From Purpureocillium takamizusanense (lineage: Eukaryota; Ascomycota; Sordariomycetes; Hypocreales; Ophiocordycipitaceae): 64,000 nucleotides of DNA. The notes below the pieces were generated by a model. The model saw nothing but the letters and a program-made list of their open reading frames with translations. It had not been told where the DNA came from and ran no database searches. The stretch's first letter is position 1, and every line of letters starts with the position of its first letter. Positions 9,718 to 21,298 of this stretch are shown here, one piece after another. The stretch is from the NCBI RefSeq assembly GCF_022605165.1, contig NC_063074.1:275501-339500 (forward strand), read 5' to 3'. The position numbers were made by a program, and so were the translations under genes.

Positions 9718-12117
9718 CGGTCCGGATGAGATGTAGTACTCGCGTCGAGAGCCGCCAATCGACAAATGGACTCGAGTACGGAGACGGTCAGGAAGGGCGA
9801 GATGGCCGGGCGCGCTCGACGGGCGAGAGGTTGATTCGACTGTCTCGTCGAAGAGCAGTACTTCGCGACTGGATTGGAGTGCCTGAACGGAGATTGGGGG
9901 GAAGAGATGGGAGGAGGAGGTGGGAAAAGAGGAAGGGCAGGCTGGGGGCGCCTGGACCTCTCTCTAGCCAGTGATGGAAGGAGAATGGCGGGATAGCGAG
10001 CCCAGCCCAGCCAAACTCCGGCCGGCGGCGTTCATTGGGCTATTAGCTTCGACGGCCCTGCACCCTCACTTCAGTCCAATTCACCCCGGGGGGGCTGCTT
10101 TCAGGTGTCTGGCGGGTGTCGAGCGTGACGGTTGTGCTCATAACGGGCGGGTGCACGCACTGGGACGGTGGGTGGGTGGGCTCTCTCGTTAGTACCCGGT
10201 ACCGCACTGCACCGTAGGCGCCCTGCAAGGTGCAAGGTACCAGGCCATAGCAATCAACAACAGGGAAGGGAGCTCGAGGGGGTAGAGAGTCCCCGTCGCG
10301 CAGCCGGATCCATCCATCCAATCCAGCTCCAGCGGGTCCCCCCGGCCCGGCGAGCTGCTGCACGCGCCCACGGCGGCGCTGTGCTGCACTGTGCTGAGCT
10401 CCTGGTAGGAGGACCAGCACAGGCGGAAACCTGGACGGTGCAAGGCCACTGGCTAGGGCGGGCGACGGCGGCCAGCTGCTGGTGGCCCGACTGGATGGCT
10501 GGGACCCACTGGCGTCCGACGGGTGGGAGACGCGATGCGCACAGTGGAACGGTACCTACCGGGCGCGCACGCACAGCCGCGGTGCCGAGGCGGGCGGTCC
10601 CACGGGGACTCATTCACAGGGCAGCCAAATGGAAAGGACGTGGACGCGCCCCTGACGGTCAGGTACCAACACAGTGTTACTAAAAGTACAGACAGACCAG
10701 AACAACCCCGGGCCAGGAGAGAGTGTGCAGCCCCAGGTGCAGCATGACCAGGCCGCCGCCAGCAGTGCTTCAGTCGCACCAGCAGCGGCGGCGCCGTCTC
10801 AGCAGCGATCCCCGGTACTTGGATGTCTGTACCTGAGGTGACCCTGCATCCCTCCCTCCCTCCCTTCCTCCCGCCCGCCGGCCCGCCACACTGATCTCCA
10901 GCGCCGCACGACGAGTTAGGACGAGGAGGAGGCAGAGCAGAGAGAAAGAGAGGGGGTGGGTGAGATTTTGCCCGGCCGTCGACAAGCACGGTCAGCAGCA
11001 ACCTCCGCCCAACAAAGGAGAGTGACAAGCAAGAGTTGCTTCTTCATGCACGTCCGCGCGCCGCCCTCTGTCCCTGTTGGCTGGCGGGTCGAGGGCCCGC
11101 ATGCCACTCGGCTTAGATGGCCGATCCGGGTCTTATGGCGCCTCGACCTCGACGACAATGGATGGACGGCTTGCTAGCACGAGAGGAAGTAGAAGAATGA
11201 AGACGCTTGTGCGGCAGTCCCTGCTCCGACTGACATAACGCCCATCCACGAGAGCGAGAAAGAGCGAGAGAGAGAAAGCAAAGGCGCCAATCCCCGGACT
11301 GGGCGACTCATGGCCATCTGAGGTCTCGCAGTTCCCCTGGCCATGCCTGGGCAACCATGTCTAGGGGCGAGCTAAAGGGGATGGCGGGTTCAACCGTCGC
11401 CGGCTAGCAGTGAGCTTCTCTTGGGACAGGTGGGTACAGGCGGCTCGTTCGGCTCCGTGCAGTGGATTGGGGGACCTGAAACCCGCACAAAGTACGGGGC
11501 ACGCCTTACTCGCGTGCCTGGTAACTAAGTTACTAGGTACTACAGGTGCCCAGCGTCGTCAACGGCATCAATCCCCGTCTCGTGCAGAGCCCCGTGGCTG
11601 GACCGTTTTGTCGGGGGGGCAAGTCGGGCAAGGCTGCGCGGAGCTCATGCTTGGTTGTATGTGTGCGTGCGTGCGTGAGTGCGTGCATTCGGCGTCGGCG
11701 CTTGTGAAGGACGAGTCCGACTGGCTGGTTGTGGAGGGCGGCCCAGAGGCGCAGCACGAGAGAGCAACCTAAGCACCTGGCAGGGCAAAGCACTTGGGCG
11801 AGCAGTGGAAAATGAAGGCTGCTGATCGCCGGCAGTGTCAGCGTCCATCGGCACGCGGAGACTCGGGCGCCTAGCGGGCGCATGTACTACTACCTACAGG
11901 TAGGTAATGTACTACGTGTACTTGGTACGTGTACCTGCACCTGCAGGGCTCAGACAAACATGCCCGAGGACGCACATGGCCGGCCAGGGGACAATAGGTA
12001 AGTTGCTGAACCACCGCGGCGGTTCGTGTCGTTTCCCGAGACGAATGCGCTGGGTGCGCTGGGTGAAGGCAGCGATGGACACCTCAGGTAGGTACACCAC
12101 GGTACGTGGCTGTGTAC

Positions 12118-12133
12118 CTACCTAAGTAGGTAG
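12118..12133. repeat. TACCTA/TAGGTA palindrome
   Basis: CTACCTA and TAGGTAG are perfect inverted arms around AG. This is the clearest copy of the TACCTA-family motif, which recurs in many spacers of this window. Confidence 0.7.
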
Positions 12134-12570
12134 TAGATAAGATAGTACCTCTTACCTTGGGCGGGTACGTTGGTGTCTTCTCTTCGTACTGCGCACCTGT
12201 GTCTTCTCCCTCCCCCCTTTTTTGCTGCACTCTGTTCTCGTCACAAACACCGCGCCACCCAGGGCATGGCAATCGTCTGTCTCGTCGTGAGCGGCACACT
12301 GTTTCGGCCGCGTTTGGCTTGCTCTGCTGTCTCTCTCTCTCTCTAAAGTACCTATGCAGGCCGCTTTCTTTGTTGCGCGGTAACTTGCGGCTCGGCTCCC
12401 CAGCTACTAACGTTAATAACCCACCATCCCACCAAGGAACAGACGGCGAGCGCAAGCCTGCGCCCGGGTCCATTCCATGTCGCCTCTGCCGCCGCCGCCG
12501 CCGCCGCCTCGCCGCCGCACCGCCACTGCAGGATCCACCCACCGCCACCTGCAAGCAATCAAGCAAGATG

Positions 12571-12608
12571 GCAAGCAAGCAAGATGGCAAGCAAGCAAGC
12601 AAGCAAGC
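12571..12608. repeat. GCAA tetranucleotide repeat
   Basis: Imperfect repeats of GCAA/AAGC are interrupted by GATG. This is an intergenic microsatellite. Confidence 0.85.
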
Positions 12609-12772
12609 CACCAGGTTTCCCCCCCCCACGGCCCATCAGTGGTCAGATCGCGAAACATCGCGAAATGAAGACCCTTGTCATATATGTCAGCGCAACAACA
12701 AGCGAGGCCTGGCGAGGACTCGTACGAACGCTGCCTGTCTCGCACTACTTTCCTTACCTTGTCCCCTGTACT

Positions 12773-12800
12773 GTACCGTACCGTACCGTACCGTACCGTA
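12773..12800. repeat. GTACC pentanucleotide repeat
   Basis: Five perfect GTACC units are followed by GTA. Each unit boundary carries the palindrome GTAC. It lies in a spacer. Confidence 0.9.
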
Positions 12801-15010
12801 CTACAATGCATCATATACAATCTGTGCCTACGTGTGCTCACACGTCCATGCACGCTTCATGCTTCATGCCTCATGCTTCTGCGTACACCATACTATGCCG
12901 CACAGTTATTGGCCATGAGCGTGCACGCCAGGCAGGGGAAACCGACCAAGATGATCAAGGAGGCGCACGCCTTTCTCCAGCAGCGAGACATGACCGATTG
13001 CCGGGCAGCCGGCCATGCCTGCCTCGAACCCCCGTGGTCGTCATGCGGCACTTGGTTGCAAGACCTGCAATTTCCCGGCTTACTCGCCCCCAGATTCCCT
13101 GTCTGCGCTCATTTCACCCCCCATCCCCACCCCTTCTTTCCTTCCTCTCCCACTCGAGAGAGAGCGAGAGATGCCTCAATATTCGCTGTAGGTACAATGT
13201 ACTTCGTATATCTGCTACTACATCACTCGTGGCTCTGCGAATATAGCGGTCAACTATCGTTGTCTTCCACGCGCAAGAGGCCGTCCTCGACGCCATCGGA
13301 AGCCACGGTGACCAAGGACTGTGGTACGGTCGACGGGATAGCGAGTGTCGACAACCATGCGCCAGAGAGGACCTATGCTTCGTGATCAGTGTCTCGTTAC
13401 ATCTTGTGCGGCAGGCTGACGAGACTCGCGGGAACGGTGGCCCCCATCCTCTGGCTGCGTCGTCATACTACTACTGAAACTCGCGTAGCACCCCCTCCGA
13501 GGGCTAAGCGCGGGGGGCCCCTGCGATGGAAGGTGTCTAGAAGCAGCGCCCGGTGCTTCGCAGGCTACGCAATGCGTGAGACGAACATCGCGACGTGCCT
13601 CGCGTCCGCCTGGGCGGCCTCCTCGGTATTCCATGCCGGGGCCCGATGGCCGACTAGAGCAAGTCATTTTACTCTGTGTCTCGATGCGCGGTGGCACTGG
13701 ACCGGACCGGGCAGTAAGAGAGATGCCGCATCACGGCCGCGAGTCTGTCAATCAGGACCACGCATCGACGGTTGTCGGCGACTCTGACCTCGACCTCACC
13801 CGTGTCTGTGAACGAGTATGTCATCGACATGCGAGCTAAACTCTTTTCTACACCATGGCTGGCTGTCGATTGGCTCTACTCTCCTAAACATGGCGCACAG
13901 CTCCGTCTAAACGGCAAATCGGCCGTACGTCCCCAACAGCATGGTTGGCCTCTGTGCGTAGTCCGCAAATATACTTCGTATGTATAAGGCGACTTGCCGA
14001 AGAGGAGGGGCTCGCCAACATCAGTTTGGGTGTTGCGAGTGGATGGGAGTCTGTGCTCTACAGCCTGGTCCGTGATTCCTAGTGCGCCCGGCCAGAAGAC
14101 AAGGTCCCGGTTCCACCGAGTCCATGCCAAGTCGACGCAGCTCGCACTGACGACGGACACCCAGGCGTGGCGCAGATAACGTCCGCAAAAAGGGCCACCG
14201 ACGTCAATCAACAAATCGACATATACTGTTCACGTAGCTTTCATGCCAGGTCGAAAGAGAAAATCCGGATGCCGTGAACGACGGAGGAATTGCCCAGACA
14301 TGAAACGGCCCCGAGCCGTCCCGCAGTCGAACAATGCAACATAGTAAAGTGCAGGGTAGCCATCTTGTACCTACGACGCGGTGCCGCTTTCCGTTGTCCG
14401 AAATTGGCCACACGACAGACAGCAAATGATGCAATCTCCTCGAGCCCTCCTCGGATATTGAGATGGCGCGGGCAGGGGTCGTCATGCCACATGGCTCGGC
14501 GGTGATTTTCCCAGGGGTCCCGCAGGTCCAGCGCCGCCTCCCCCGCTTTTATTGATGCCAGCACCAGATCATGTGAGGGCGTCTGGGTCATCACGTCGTT
14601 TGCAAACGCCTGCGCGCCGTCAGATTTCGGGCGGAAGCTATCGAGGACCCGGGGGGCCTGGAAGGGCCTGCAGGAAAAAGGGTCTTTGATGGGCGGTTGG
14701 CGTGCATGTCGCCCCAGACGAGCTCGCCCTCGGAGCGGCGACTCTGGGGCCGTCCGTACCGGGTGCCGCCACACACCAGTGCGTACGACGTACGAAGATT
14801 GACATGGACAAGACCGATCGTCGCCGAAGATTTGCGAAGATCCGTAACTGCAGAAGCGATCTGAGACTGTAGCCCTCAAATTGGTAGTGATCATGTCGCT
14901 CTTCATCAGCCACGGGCCTTGTGCCTGGATGCACGGGTGGGGAATCGAGTGCAGCCCCCCACCTCTACTTACATAATTAACAACAAACCCCCAATTCTAC
15001 AAGAAGCCTA

Positions 15011-15106
15011 GACACTTTGGCCGAGTGGTTAAGGCGATGCCCTGCTACTGCATACAGTTTCAAGGCATTGGGTTCGCCCGCGCAGGTTCGAATCCTGCAG
15101 GTGTCG
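15011..15106 (+). tRNA. tRNA-Ser(GCT) with a 15-nt intron
   Basis: The 7-bp acceptor stem GACACTT/AGGTGTC is complete with discriminator G, as expected for serine. The A box TGGCCGAGTGG and B box GGTTCGAATCC are intact. The anticodon stem ATGCC/GGCAT closes a loop CT-GCT-A...A, with anticodon GCT at 15044-15046 and an intron at 15048-15062, directly after position 37. The long variable arm (GGG-TTCG-CCC) confirms a class II tRNA. The mature length is 81 nt before CCA addition. A run of six T downstream is the Pol III terminator. It reads AGC/AGU serine codons. Confidence 0.96.
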
Positions 15107-15267
15107 TTTATTTTTTGAGGACCTTGGTCCTCTCATTTTTGCTTATTTTGTCTTCCAGAAGACCACCTCCGGGCCCCGGAGCCATCTGGACGGCATCCCG
15201 TGCTTTTCCGAATGACAAGCACAGCTGGCAGATGGGCTGTTTTAAGCACCGTGCAAATAACGAATCG

Positions 15268-15365
15268 GACACTTTGGCCGAGTGGTTAAGGCGATGCCCT
15301 GCTATTGCGCACAGTATATCAAGGCATTGGGTTCGCCCGCGCAGGTTCGAATCCTGCAGGTGTCG
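15268..15365 (+). tRNA. tRNA-Ser(GCT) with a 17-nt intron (second copy)
   Basis: Its mature sequence is identical to the copy 161 bp upstream. The anticodon GCT is at 15301-15303. The intron (15305-15321) differs from the first copy in length and sequence, and the flanks are not similar. A short T-run (TTTTCTTTTT) follows the gene. Two copies with identical exons but diverged introns suggest an old duplication under selection or gene conversion on the exons. Confidence 0.96.
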
Positions 15366-16229
15366 TTTTCTTTTTGTCGCTTGTGGACGACGTAGCTGCT
15401 TGAATTTTTTTTTTGGTGTTGCTGGATGATGATGGCTGGATGAGGAGTGACGGGGAGGGATTGTTCGTGGTGGTGGTACGCTGGTGTTGGTGGCGCTGTG
15501 TGTAACTTCCACGGCGCTGGGAGTAGATGGACATGTCGGGCGCGGGAGGGCCAGACAGGACAGAGAGGGACCGCCGGAGTAGGTTGCTTTTTGGGACCGG
15601 CGTGCTTGCATACATTGTATGAGTGCCTGCGCTTCCCGCGATGATCAGACTATGGAGTTTGCTAGCTACCAGCGGAGCATGGCTTTTACGGTGGATGCGT
15701 GGCGCTGCGCTTGCCTCGCCGGCGGCATCTTATTAGAGGTACTAAAGTTCTGTCCATCCGGGCCCGTGCTGGGGCCCGCCGAGCACAGGTTATTTATTAG
15801 GTTCAGCTGGCTCGAGCCGGCGGTGCAGGCGGTAGTGCGCTGAACGGAGGCCCCAAGGCACCCGGACGGGACCCTGGGGTTGCCGCCCGGGCCTGCCCTG
15901 CCTGGGCTGGGCTGCCCAGCCCTCCACGGGCTCCTCCGCGGCGATGCCGAGCGGGCCCTGAGAGATCGTCAAGAAGGGCCCACTTCACTCCAAAGCCACA
16001 CGCCGCCCAACCCAACGCGCCTCTTGCCGACACCGCTGCGGTGGTAACTAGTGATACAAAGCAACAATTGCCCATCCGTGGTGCATTGTCGACCTCTCAA
16101 CACCACGTCACGCTCTCTGACCGCCGCTGGTGTCGTCGCTGCCGCAGCCAGCATCGCTTGGATATCCCGATTGACCTCCCAGAGACGCTCCGCGCGGCGC
16201 GACCACCACCACCACCACCATCCTCCACC
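15366..16229. other. Spacer between the tRNA genes and the Smr gene
   Basis: I see no gene here. The last few hundred bases are the presumed promoter and leader of the Smr gene and include a (CCA)n run just before its ATG at 16230. Confidence 0.5.
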
Positions 16230-17178
16230 ATGTCTATCCCCTTGACGAGACTGGGCGGCCGAGGTTTGTCGCGCCTTGTTCCTGACGCGCAAATGCGGGA
16301 CGCGCGCTCGGGTGGCTGACTGTTTTCTCTCGCAGCCCTGCACTCTGGCGACAATGACGACGTCGAGCGCGAGTACGACCGCCTGCGAGATGCGGCGCGC
16401 GCCGAGGCCGCGAAGCGCAACTCGTGCTTCGAGCGGGTATGCGATCCCGACGAATCCCTGTCCTTCCTTTTTCTCGCGACGACAGTGCGGGGGCGTGGCG
16501 AGAGAGGGCAGAACACACAGGCGCTGACGCATTTATTTTCTCAACCCGCAGTCCAAGCAGGCGTACAACTCGGGCGACGGCGCCGGCGCAAAGGAGCTCT
16601 CCAACCAGGGCAAGATGCACGACCGCAAGATGGACGAGCTCAACCAGCAGGCGGCCGACTACATCTTCCGCGAGAACAACGCCCCCGGCAAGGTCCAAGG
16701 CGACCAGATCGACCTGCACGGTCTCTTCGTCGAGGAGGCGGAGCGCATCCTCGAGCAGCGCATCCGCGCCGACCAGGCCCGCGGCCAGACGCACCTGCAC
16801 GCCATCGTCGGCAAGGGCAACCACTCGACGGGCCACGTGCAAAAGATCAAGCCCAAGGTCGAGGAGCTGTGCCGCGAGCTCGGCCTCCGGTACACCACCG
16901 AGGACAACGCCGGCCGGATATACATCAACCTGCAGGGCGGCGAGCCGATCCCGCCCCCCCAGCAGCACCATGGCGGCGGCGGCGGCGGCGGCGGCCAACA
17001 TGGGTACCCTGGCGGACAGCAGCAGCAGCAGCAGCCGCATCACGGAGGCCAGCACGGCGGGCAGCAGCAGCACCACGGCGGACAGAACCAGCAGCAGGAC
17101 GAGATTGCGCAGCTTGTCGAAAAGGCGCTGCCGCGGATCCTGCGCAAGCTGGAGAAGGCTTGCTGCGTCGTCATGTGA
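16230..17178 (+). CDS. DUF1771-Smr domain protein with C-terminal CaaX box
   Basis: Three exons: 16230-16263, 16336-16436 and 16552-17178 (253 aa). The first intron uses donor GTTTGT. Residues about 17-87 form the helical DUF1771 region (EYDRLRDAARAEAAKR... FRENN). Residues about 98-175 are the Smr domain with the IDLHGL and HAIVGKGNHS motifs; Smr domains bind nucleic acid and some are endonucleases acting on RNA. Residues about 178-228 are Gly, His and Gln repeats. The last 26 residues form an amphipathic basic helix ending KACCVVM. CVVM fits the CaaX prenylation consensus (Met predicts farnesyl), with an adjacent Cys available for palmitoylation, so a membrane-anchored Smr protein is inferred. 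It is convergent with the membrane protein gene at 17616. It resembles the uncharacterised yeast Smr protein class. Confidence 0.9.
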
Positions 17179-17615
17179 GTGGTGGAACTTGGGTATTCCG
17201 CTGCGTTTGGTGGCTGGCAGGATCTGATTTATGGATTCATGCACGAGGCTTATGGCGTACTTCGGGGGGTATGCGAAACGGTGGGCTTATGAGGGGGCAT
17301 TGACCTCCCAATGAAGCCTCTGGGCTGCTGTGTCAAGACACAGCAAGGGCTCCTGAACATAATTGCACTTTCAAGGATAGATACCGATTTGGAATTTCTT
17401 TTATACCTGGCAAGACAAGGAGATCTATGCGTTACGTTTTTAGACGAACAAATACAATTGGGTATAACAAAATCGCTGGCTGCGATGATATGCGATGCCT
17501 CCGGTCCCCGGCCCGACGCCTCCATGGACAGCTCATGTGTTTCCTTACACTTGACACGGACACCCATTCCTTTCGACACTCTCGTTTCCTCCTAATTGCC
17601 AGTGTAGGAGCCGGT
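17179..17615. other. Shared 3' spacer of two convergent genes
   Basis: These 437 bp lie between the stop codons of the Smr gene and the membrane protein gene. I see no gene; it must hold both 3' UTRs and poly(A) sites. Confidence 0.6.
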
Positions 17616-18410
17616 CTAGCGCGACTCCCGCTCGCGCAGCTGCATCTCCTGGTCGTCCTTTGGCGGCATCGGCGGCGCCTTGTCAAGCGTGAAGCCGAGC
17701 ACCTCGCAGACGAGCACGACCACCATCTCCATGATGACGAGCAGGCCCAGGTACAGCCAGACAGAGGAGGAGACGCCGCCAAAGACCAAGAGGCACGAGT
17801 AGGCGAGGCGGGCGACGACAAAGGGCAGCGAGGCGAGGACGCCGAGGATGATGCGGTGCTCGCCCTGGGAGACGTAGCCCTGGTTCCGGAACGCGAGGAG
17901 GGCCTCGAGGCACAGCAGGGCGGTGGCGGCGACGAAGATGCCCGTGCCGGCCTTGCTGGCGGCGGAGTAGTCGATGCTGGGGCGGCCGTCGGCGCCGACG
18001 TGGAAGTCGGACTGGGTGCCGCCGACGATGAGCAGGATGATGCCGACGAGCATGAGGACGCCGAGCACGCGCTGGTACAGGGGCTTGACGACGACGTGGC
18101 CCTGGCGGTTGATGGAGTCGAAGACGCGGTCGAGCAGGCCTAGGAGCACGAGTATCAGGGGCCCGAGGCCGAGGCCGTTGAGCGTCATCCAGCCGATGTA
18201 GAGGCCCTCGTTGGTCGGGTCCGAGATGGTGGCCAGGCGCAGCGCGTCCCCGATGATGCGGGCCAGGGAGAGGATGATGAGGTAGCGCCAGCCGCTCGAC
18301 TTTTTGAAGCCGTGCTTGATGCAGAGGAAGACGCCGCCGATGAGGAAGAGGGACCATATCGCGATGGAGGCGATGGCGATGTGGTCGTAGTTGTCGAGAG
18401 GCCGGCCCAT
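17616..18410 (-). CDS. Seven-helix fungal integral membrane protein (DUF7702-like)
   Basis: A single exon of 264 aa. The ATG at 18410 (MGRPLDNYDHIAI) was chosen because the 18 codons upstream are made of a GTGT microsatellite. About seven hydrophobic segments are visible: roughly residues 11-30, 41-58, 72-98, 115-136, 160-180, 194-215 and 220-245. The C-terminal tail (KAPPMPPKDDQEMQLRERES) is hydrophilic. Short loops carry HGFKKSSGWRY after helix 1 and SLARIIGDALRLATISDPT after helix 2, a pattern of a fungus-specific membrane family that I recall as DUF7702. Function is unknown. It is not an RTA1 or GPCR family that I can recognise with confidence. Confidence 0.8.
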   Translation of the reverse strand: MGRPLDNYDHIAIASIAIWSLFLIGGVFLCIKHGFKKSSGWRYLIILSLARIIGDALRLATISDPTNEGLYIGWMTLNGLGLGPLILVLLGLLDRVFDSINRQGHVVVKPLYQRVLGVLMLVGIILLIVGGTQSDFHVGADGRPSIDYSAASKAGTGIFVAATALLCLEALLAFRNQGYVSQGEHRIILGVLASLPFVVARLAYSCLLVFGGVSSSVWLYLGLLVIMEMVVVLVCEVLGFTLDKAPPMPPKDDQEMQLRERESR

Positions 18411-19886
18411 GGTGACGATCGTGTGTGTGTGTATAGTCAGATGGTGTTGTGTGTGCTTTATCACGGGAGAAATTAAGGTAACGAGTGAGTGAGTGGTATG
18501 TGAGGGAGGTTGCTAAGTGTTGTGGTGATGATAGCAAGTCTTCTAGTAGTATCGAGACGAAGTAGTAGAGAGTTGTATGCTTTCTGGAGAGCTGTATTGT
18601 ACGTGTGTCGCAATGTCTATACTTTGAATCCAAGTTCGCATCTGGACTCTGGACAACCGACAAAACTTATATACCGCTGCCTTGACGCCCATCTCGGAGC
18701 TCAGCTCGAATGGATTGTCTTCTTGGTCAACCAGTCGACGGGGCGTTCATGACGCCGCCACGCATCCGCTTCTCCATCACAGGGATCGCCGCGACGCGAG
18801 GGAATGAGAGAAAAACCAAAGAGACCCAATCGAGCCCTGCTGCCGCAAAAAGCGCACTCGTGGAAACTGATTCGACGCTTTTTGCCCTCCCGGCTCGGCT
18901 CACGGCACGCCAGAGCTGACGCCTCGCTGCGCGGGAGTCATCAGTCGCCTCCCACCAATGACGAGGTCGCGGCAGTGCCGAAACCAGCAAAAAACGGGGG
19001 AGGCGTACGAAGTGCCTCCTCCCATGTCGTCGAAAGGCTTTCCCAAAGGGGAAAAGGGCCCATGAGGCGGATGTGGCTGGCTGCTGTCATCATTGTCGTC
19101 GTAGGGCTGGGGCCGGGGCACGTTCGGTGCGGCTTCGGCTTGTGGGCGGTCGTGTGTGCGTCTGCGTGGACTATTGATTGACATTGTCTGCCCTACTAGT
19201 GTCAGTGTGCGCTGTGCCTGACCTGACCTGACCTGGTAGTTGATGGAAATCGATGCGAGCGAGGCGAAGCCCCCCCCCACCCCCCGCCGGCTGGCTGATG
19301 TCGCAGATCCCGCACGAACTGCGTAAGCCCATTCTGGCTGGCAATGCACTGACTGCCCCGGGGCTCCATATCGGCGTCGCCTTCCTGCCGCTTCGGGGAG
19401 GCCATCTCATGTGTCATTCGTGGACCTGTGGCCGATGAGCCGGGCCATGGCGTCAGCCTGGCCGTTGTTTGGCTGCCGGACGGGGGGCGCGAGGGAACGA
19501 CGACGACGACGACGATGGTGATGGTGGATGACGGACGACAAAGGTCCGGCACTCGCAGCGCGCCGACTGCCTGGCCCTGTGCAAGTATGGAGGCGCTCGT
19601 AGGCGGCCTCGCACGCTGGAACAGATGGGCGGGAACCACCTGCACTTCTGCGCGCGGTACTAACCCATCCCCGGGCCATCCCAGTGCCCGGGCGTCGCGG
19701 TGTAGCGGCCCTCTCCACTGAAACCTGCCCCGAGCTGCGGCGGCTCCACAGCCCGGCGCAGCCCCGGGCAGCCCAACGTTCCACCGCCTGTTCGACTCCC
19801 CACCATCGTGACGACGACATGTCCAAACCCCCGCCAAAAAAGTCGAGATTCAACCTCCCCCGACCCCCGTACTTGCGCTGGTCGCA
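18411..19886. other. Divergent promoter interval of the membrane protein gene and KTI12
   Basis: It contains (GT)n near 18420, a CCTGA repeat near 19217-19233 and a CGACGA run near 19497-19515. No protein gene is supported. ATGs at 19819 and upstream open frames that overlap the KTI12 start. Confidence 0.5.
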
Positions 19887-20992
19887 ATGCCAGTAAGTCC
19901 ACGCCCTGATTCCCAGGCTGAAACGCATCTCCATGTCCGCAGAGCGTGAAAAACCCCGCCAGCTAACGCCGCACTCAGCTCATCATCGTCACGGGGCTCC
20001 CGTCCTCGGGCAAGAGCACGCGCGCAAAGCAGCTCTACGACTACCTCGCCCAGCGCATCACCCCGGCCGACTCTTCCACTCCCGCCAAGTACCGCCTGCA
20101 TCTGATATCCGACGATTCCCTCTCCATCTCCCGCGCCGTGTACGACCTCTCTCCCTCCAAAGTCCCTGCCCACACCCGCTCCGCCAATGCCTCCGAAAAG
20201 GATGCCCGCGCCGCCCTTTACGGCGCTGTCAAGCGCGTCCTCTCCGACAAGGACTTTGTCATCCTTGACGGCCTGAACTACATAAAGGGCTGGCGGTACC
20301 AGCTGCACTGCGAGGCCAAAGCCATGCGCACCCCCAACTGCATCCTGCAGGTCGGATGCGCCCCCGACAGGGCCCGCCGCGTCAACCAAGAGCGCCTGCG
20401 GAAGCGGCAACAGCCTGACGCCGAGAAGCAAGACGACGACGTGATACCCGAGGGCGACGCGACAGAGGCCTACGATCCGGGGAACTGGGACAACCTGGTG
20501 TTCCGCTACGAGGAGCCCAACCCCATGACGCGCTGGGACAGCCCCCTGTTCACCGTCATATGGGAAGACGACGAGGCTCAGACGCGCAAGACGTTTGACT
20601 CGCTGTGGGACGCCATGGCCGGCGACGCCAAGCCCGTGGTGCGGCCAAACCAGTCCACGGAGCGCCGAGGCCGGGACGCGGGCGGCGACTACCTCTATAT
20701 GCTCGAGCGCGAGACGCAGGACATTGTCAAGAGGATACTCGACCAGCAGGCGGCCGACGGCAGCAGCGCAGAGGTTGTCGTGCCGCTGAGCGCGCCAGGT
20801 AAGCCGGACCTGGTCGTCGAGCTGCCGCCGGGCAAGAAGCTCGGCGTGCCGCAGCTGCAGCGCCTGCGCAGGGCCTTTGTCGCGCTGAACCGCGGCGGCA
20901 TTGGCCTCGACTCGGTGGCCAACATGGCGGCGGACGGCCTGAGGGAGACGTTTGTAAAGTACCTCAACGATGCGTTCGAAAATGACGAATAA
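19887..20992 (+). CDS. KTI12: KTI12, Elongator-associated P-loop protein
   Basis: Exon 1 is only ATGCCA (19887-19892), followed by a GTAAGT intron with branch GCTAAC and acceptor CTCAG. Exon 2 is 19979-20992. The product is 339 aa and starts MPLIIVTGLPSSGKST, the expected KTI12 beginning with a P-loop at residues 8-16. Further family features are LISDDSLS, the ILDGLNYIKGWRYQLHCEA segment (Walker B-like and tRNA-contact region) and an RWDSPLFTVIWEDD segment. The C-terminal half carries the RRAFVALNR helix. KTI12 supports Elongator, which makes wobble-uridine modifications on tRNA, and is related to PSTK kinases. A low-complexity acidic/Gln insertion lies near residues 145-165. Without the tiny first exon, annotators would misplace the start. 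Confidence 0.95.
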
Positions 20993-21298
20993 GACGAACA
21001 AGGGCACTTCTGCCGTGACTACCTAACATGAGTGGAGAGCGCGCGTCGGTCGCAAGGTGTCGACGTCGGTGACGAATAATACAAAGATGCGGGTATTGCA
21101 TACTAACCCCCCTAGAACACCTGGACTCCCACCTGAACCGATACTAGCTTTGCCCCCCTTTCCCCCTACCTCCCGTCTAGAAGGCTTCTTTCCTCCCATC
21201 GTCAAGTCGAGGATGCTGCCTTCCGTCTTCCCGTTGACACAACCTACCTAACCAGCAATCGATCCCACGAGCACCAACATGCACGTCTGATGCTCTCT
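20993..21298. other. Shared 3' spacer of KTI12 and the 2EXR gene
   Basis: These 306 bp between two convergent genes hold no gene that I can see. Confidence 0.6.

Larger units (their letters stand above)
9236..15010. other. 5.8-kb interval without a convincing protein gene
   Basis: The left end holds the G-alpha leader and promoter. The rest has only short overlapping open frames on both strands, without recognisable domains. It is rich in simple sequence: TACCTA/TAGGTA runs (11,885-12,150), a GCAA repeat (12,571-12,608), a GTACC pentamer array (12,773-12,800), CATGC-type repeats (12,847-12,878) and two TACTTCGTA sites (13,200 and 13,972). A minus frame at 14,241-14,906 is 221 codons long but shows no family resemblance. 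Confidence 0.5.

Noticed and set aside
14241..14906. 221-codon minus-strand frame near the tRNA genes
   Set aside because: No recognisable domain, a competing frame on the same strand, and no splice or promoter support.
15011..15365. Reading the two tRNA genes as tRNA-Leu
   Set aside because: The loop position gives anticodon GCT, and the discriminator base is G, as expected for serine rather than leucine.
16234..17244. 336-codon minus-strand frame opposite the Smr gene
   Set aside because: It is the shadow of the spliced Smr gene, whose domains are clear on the plus strand.
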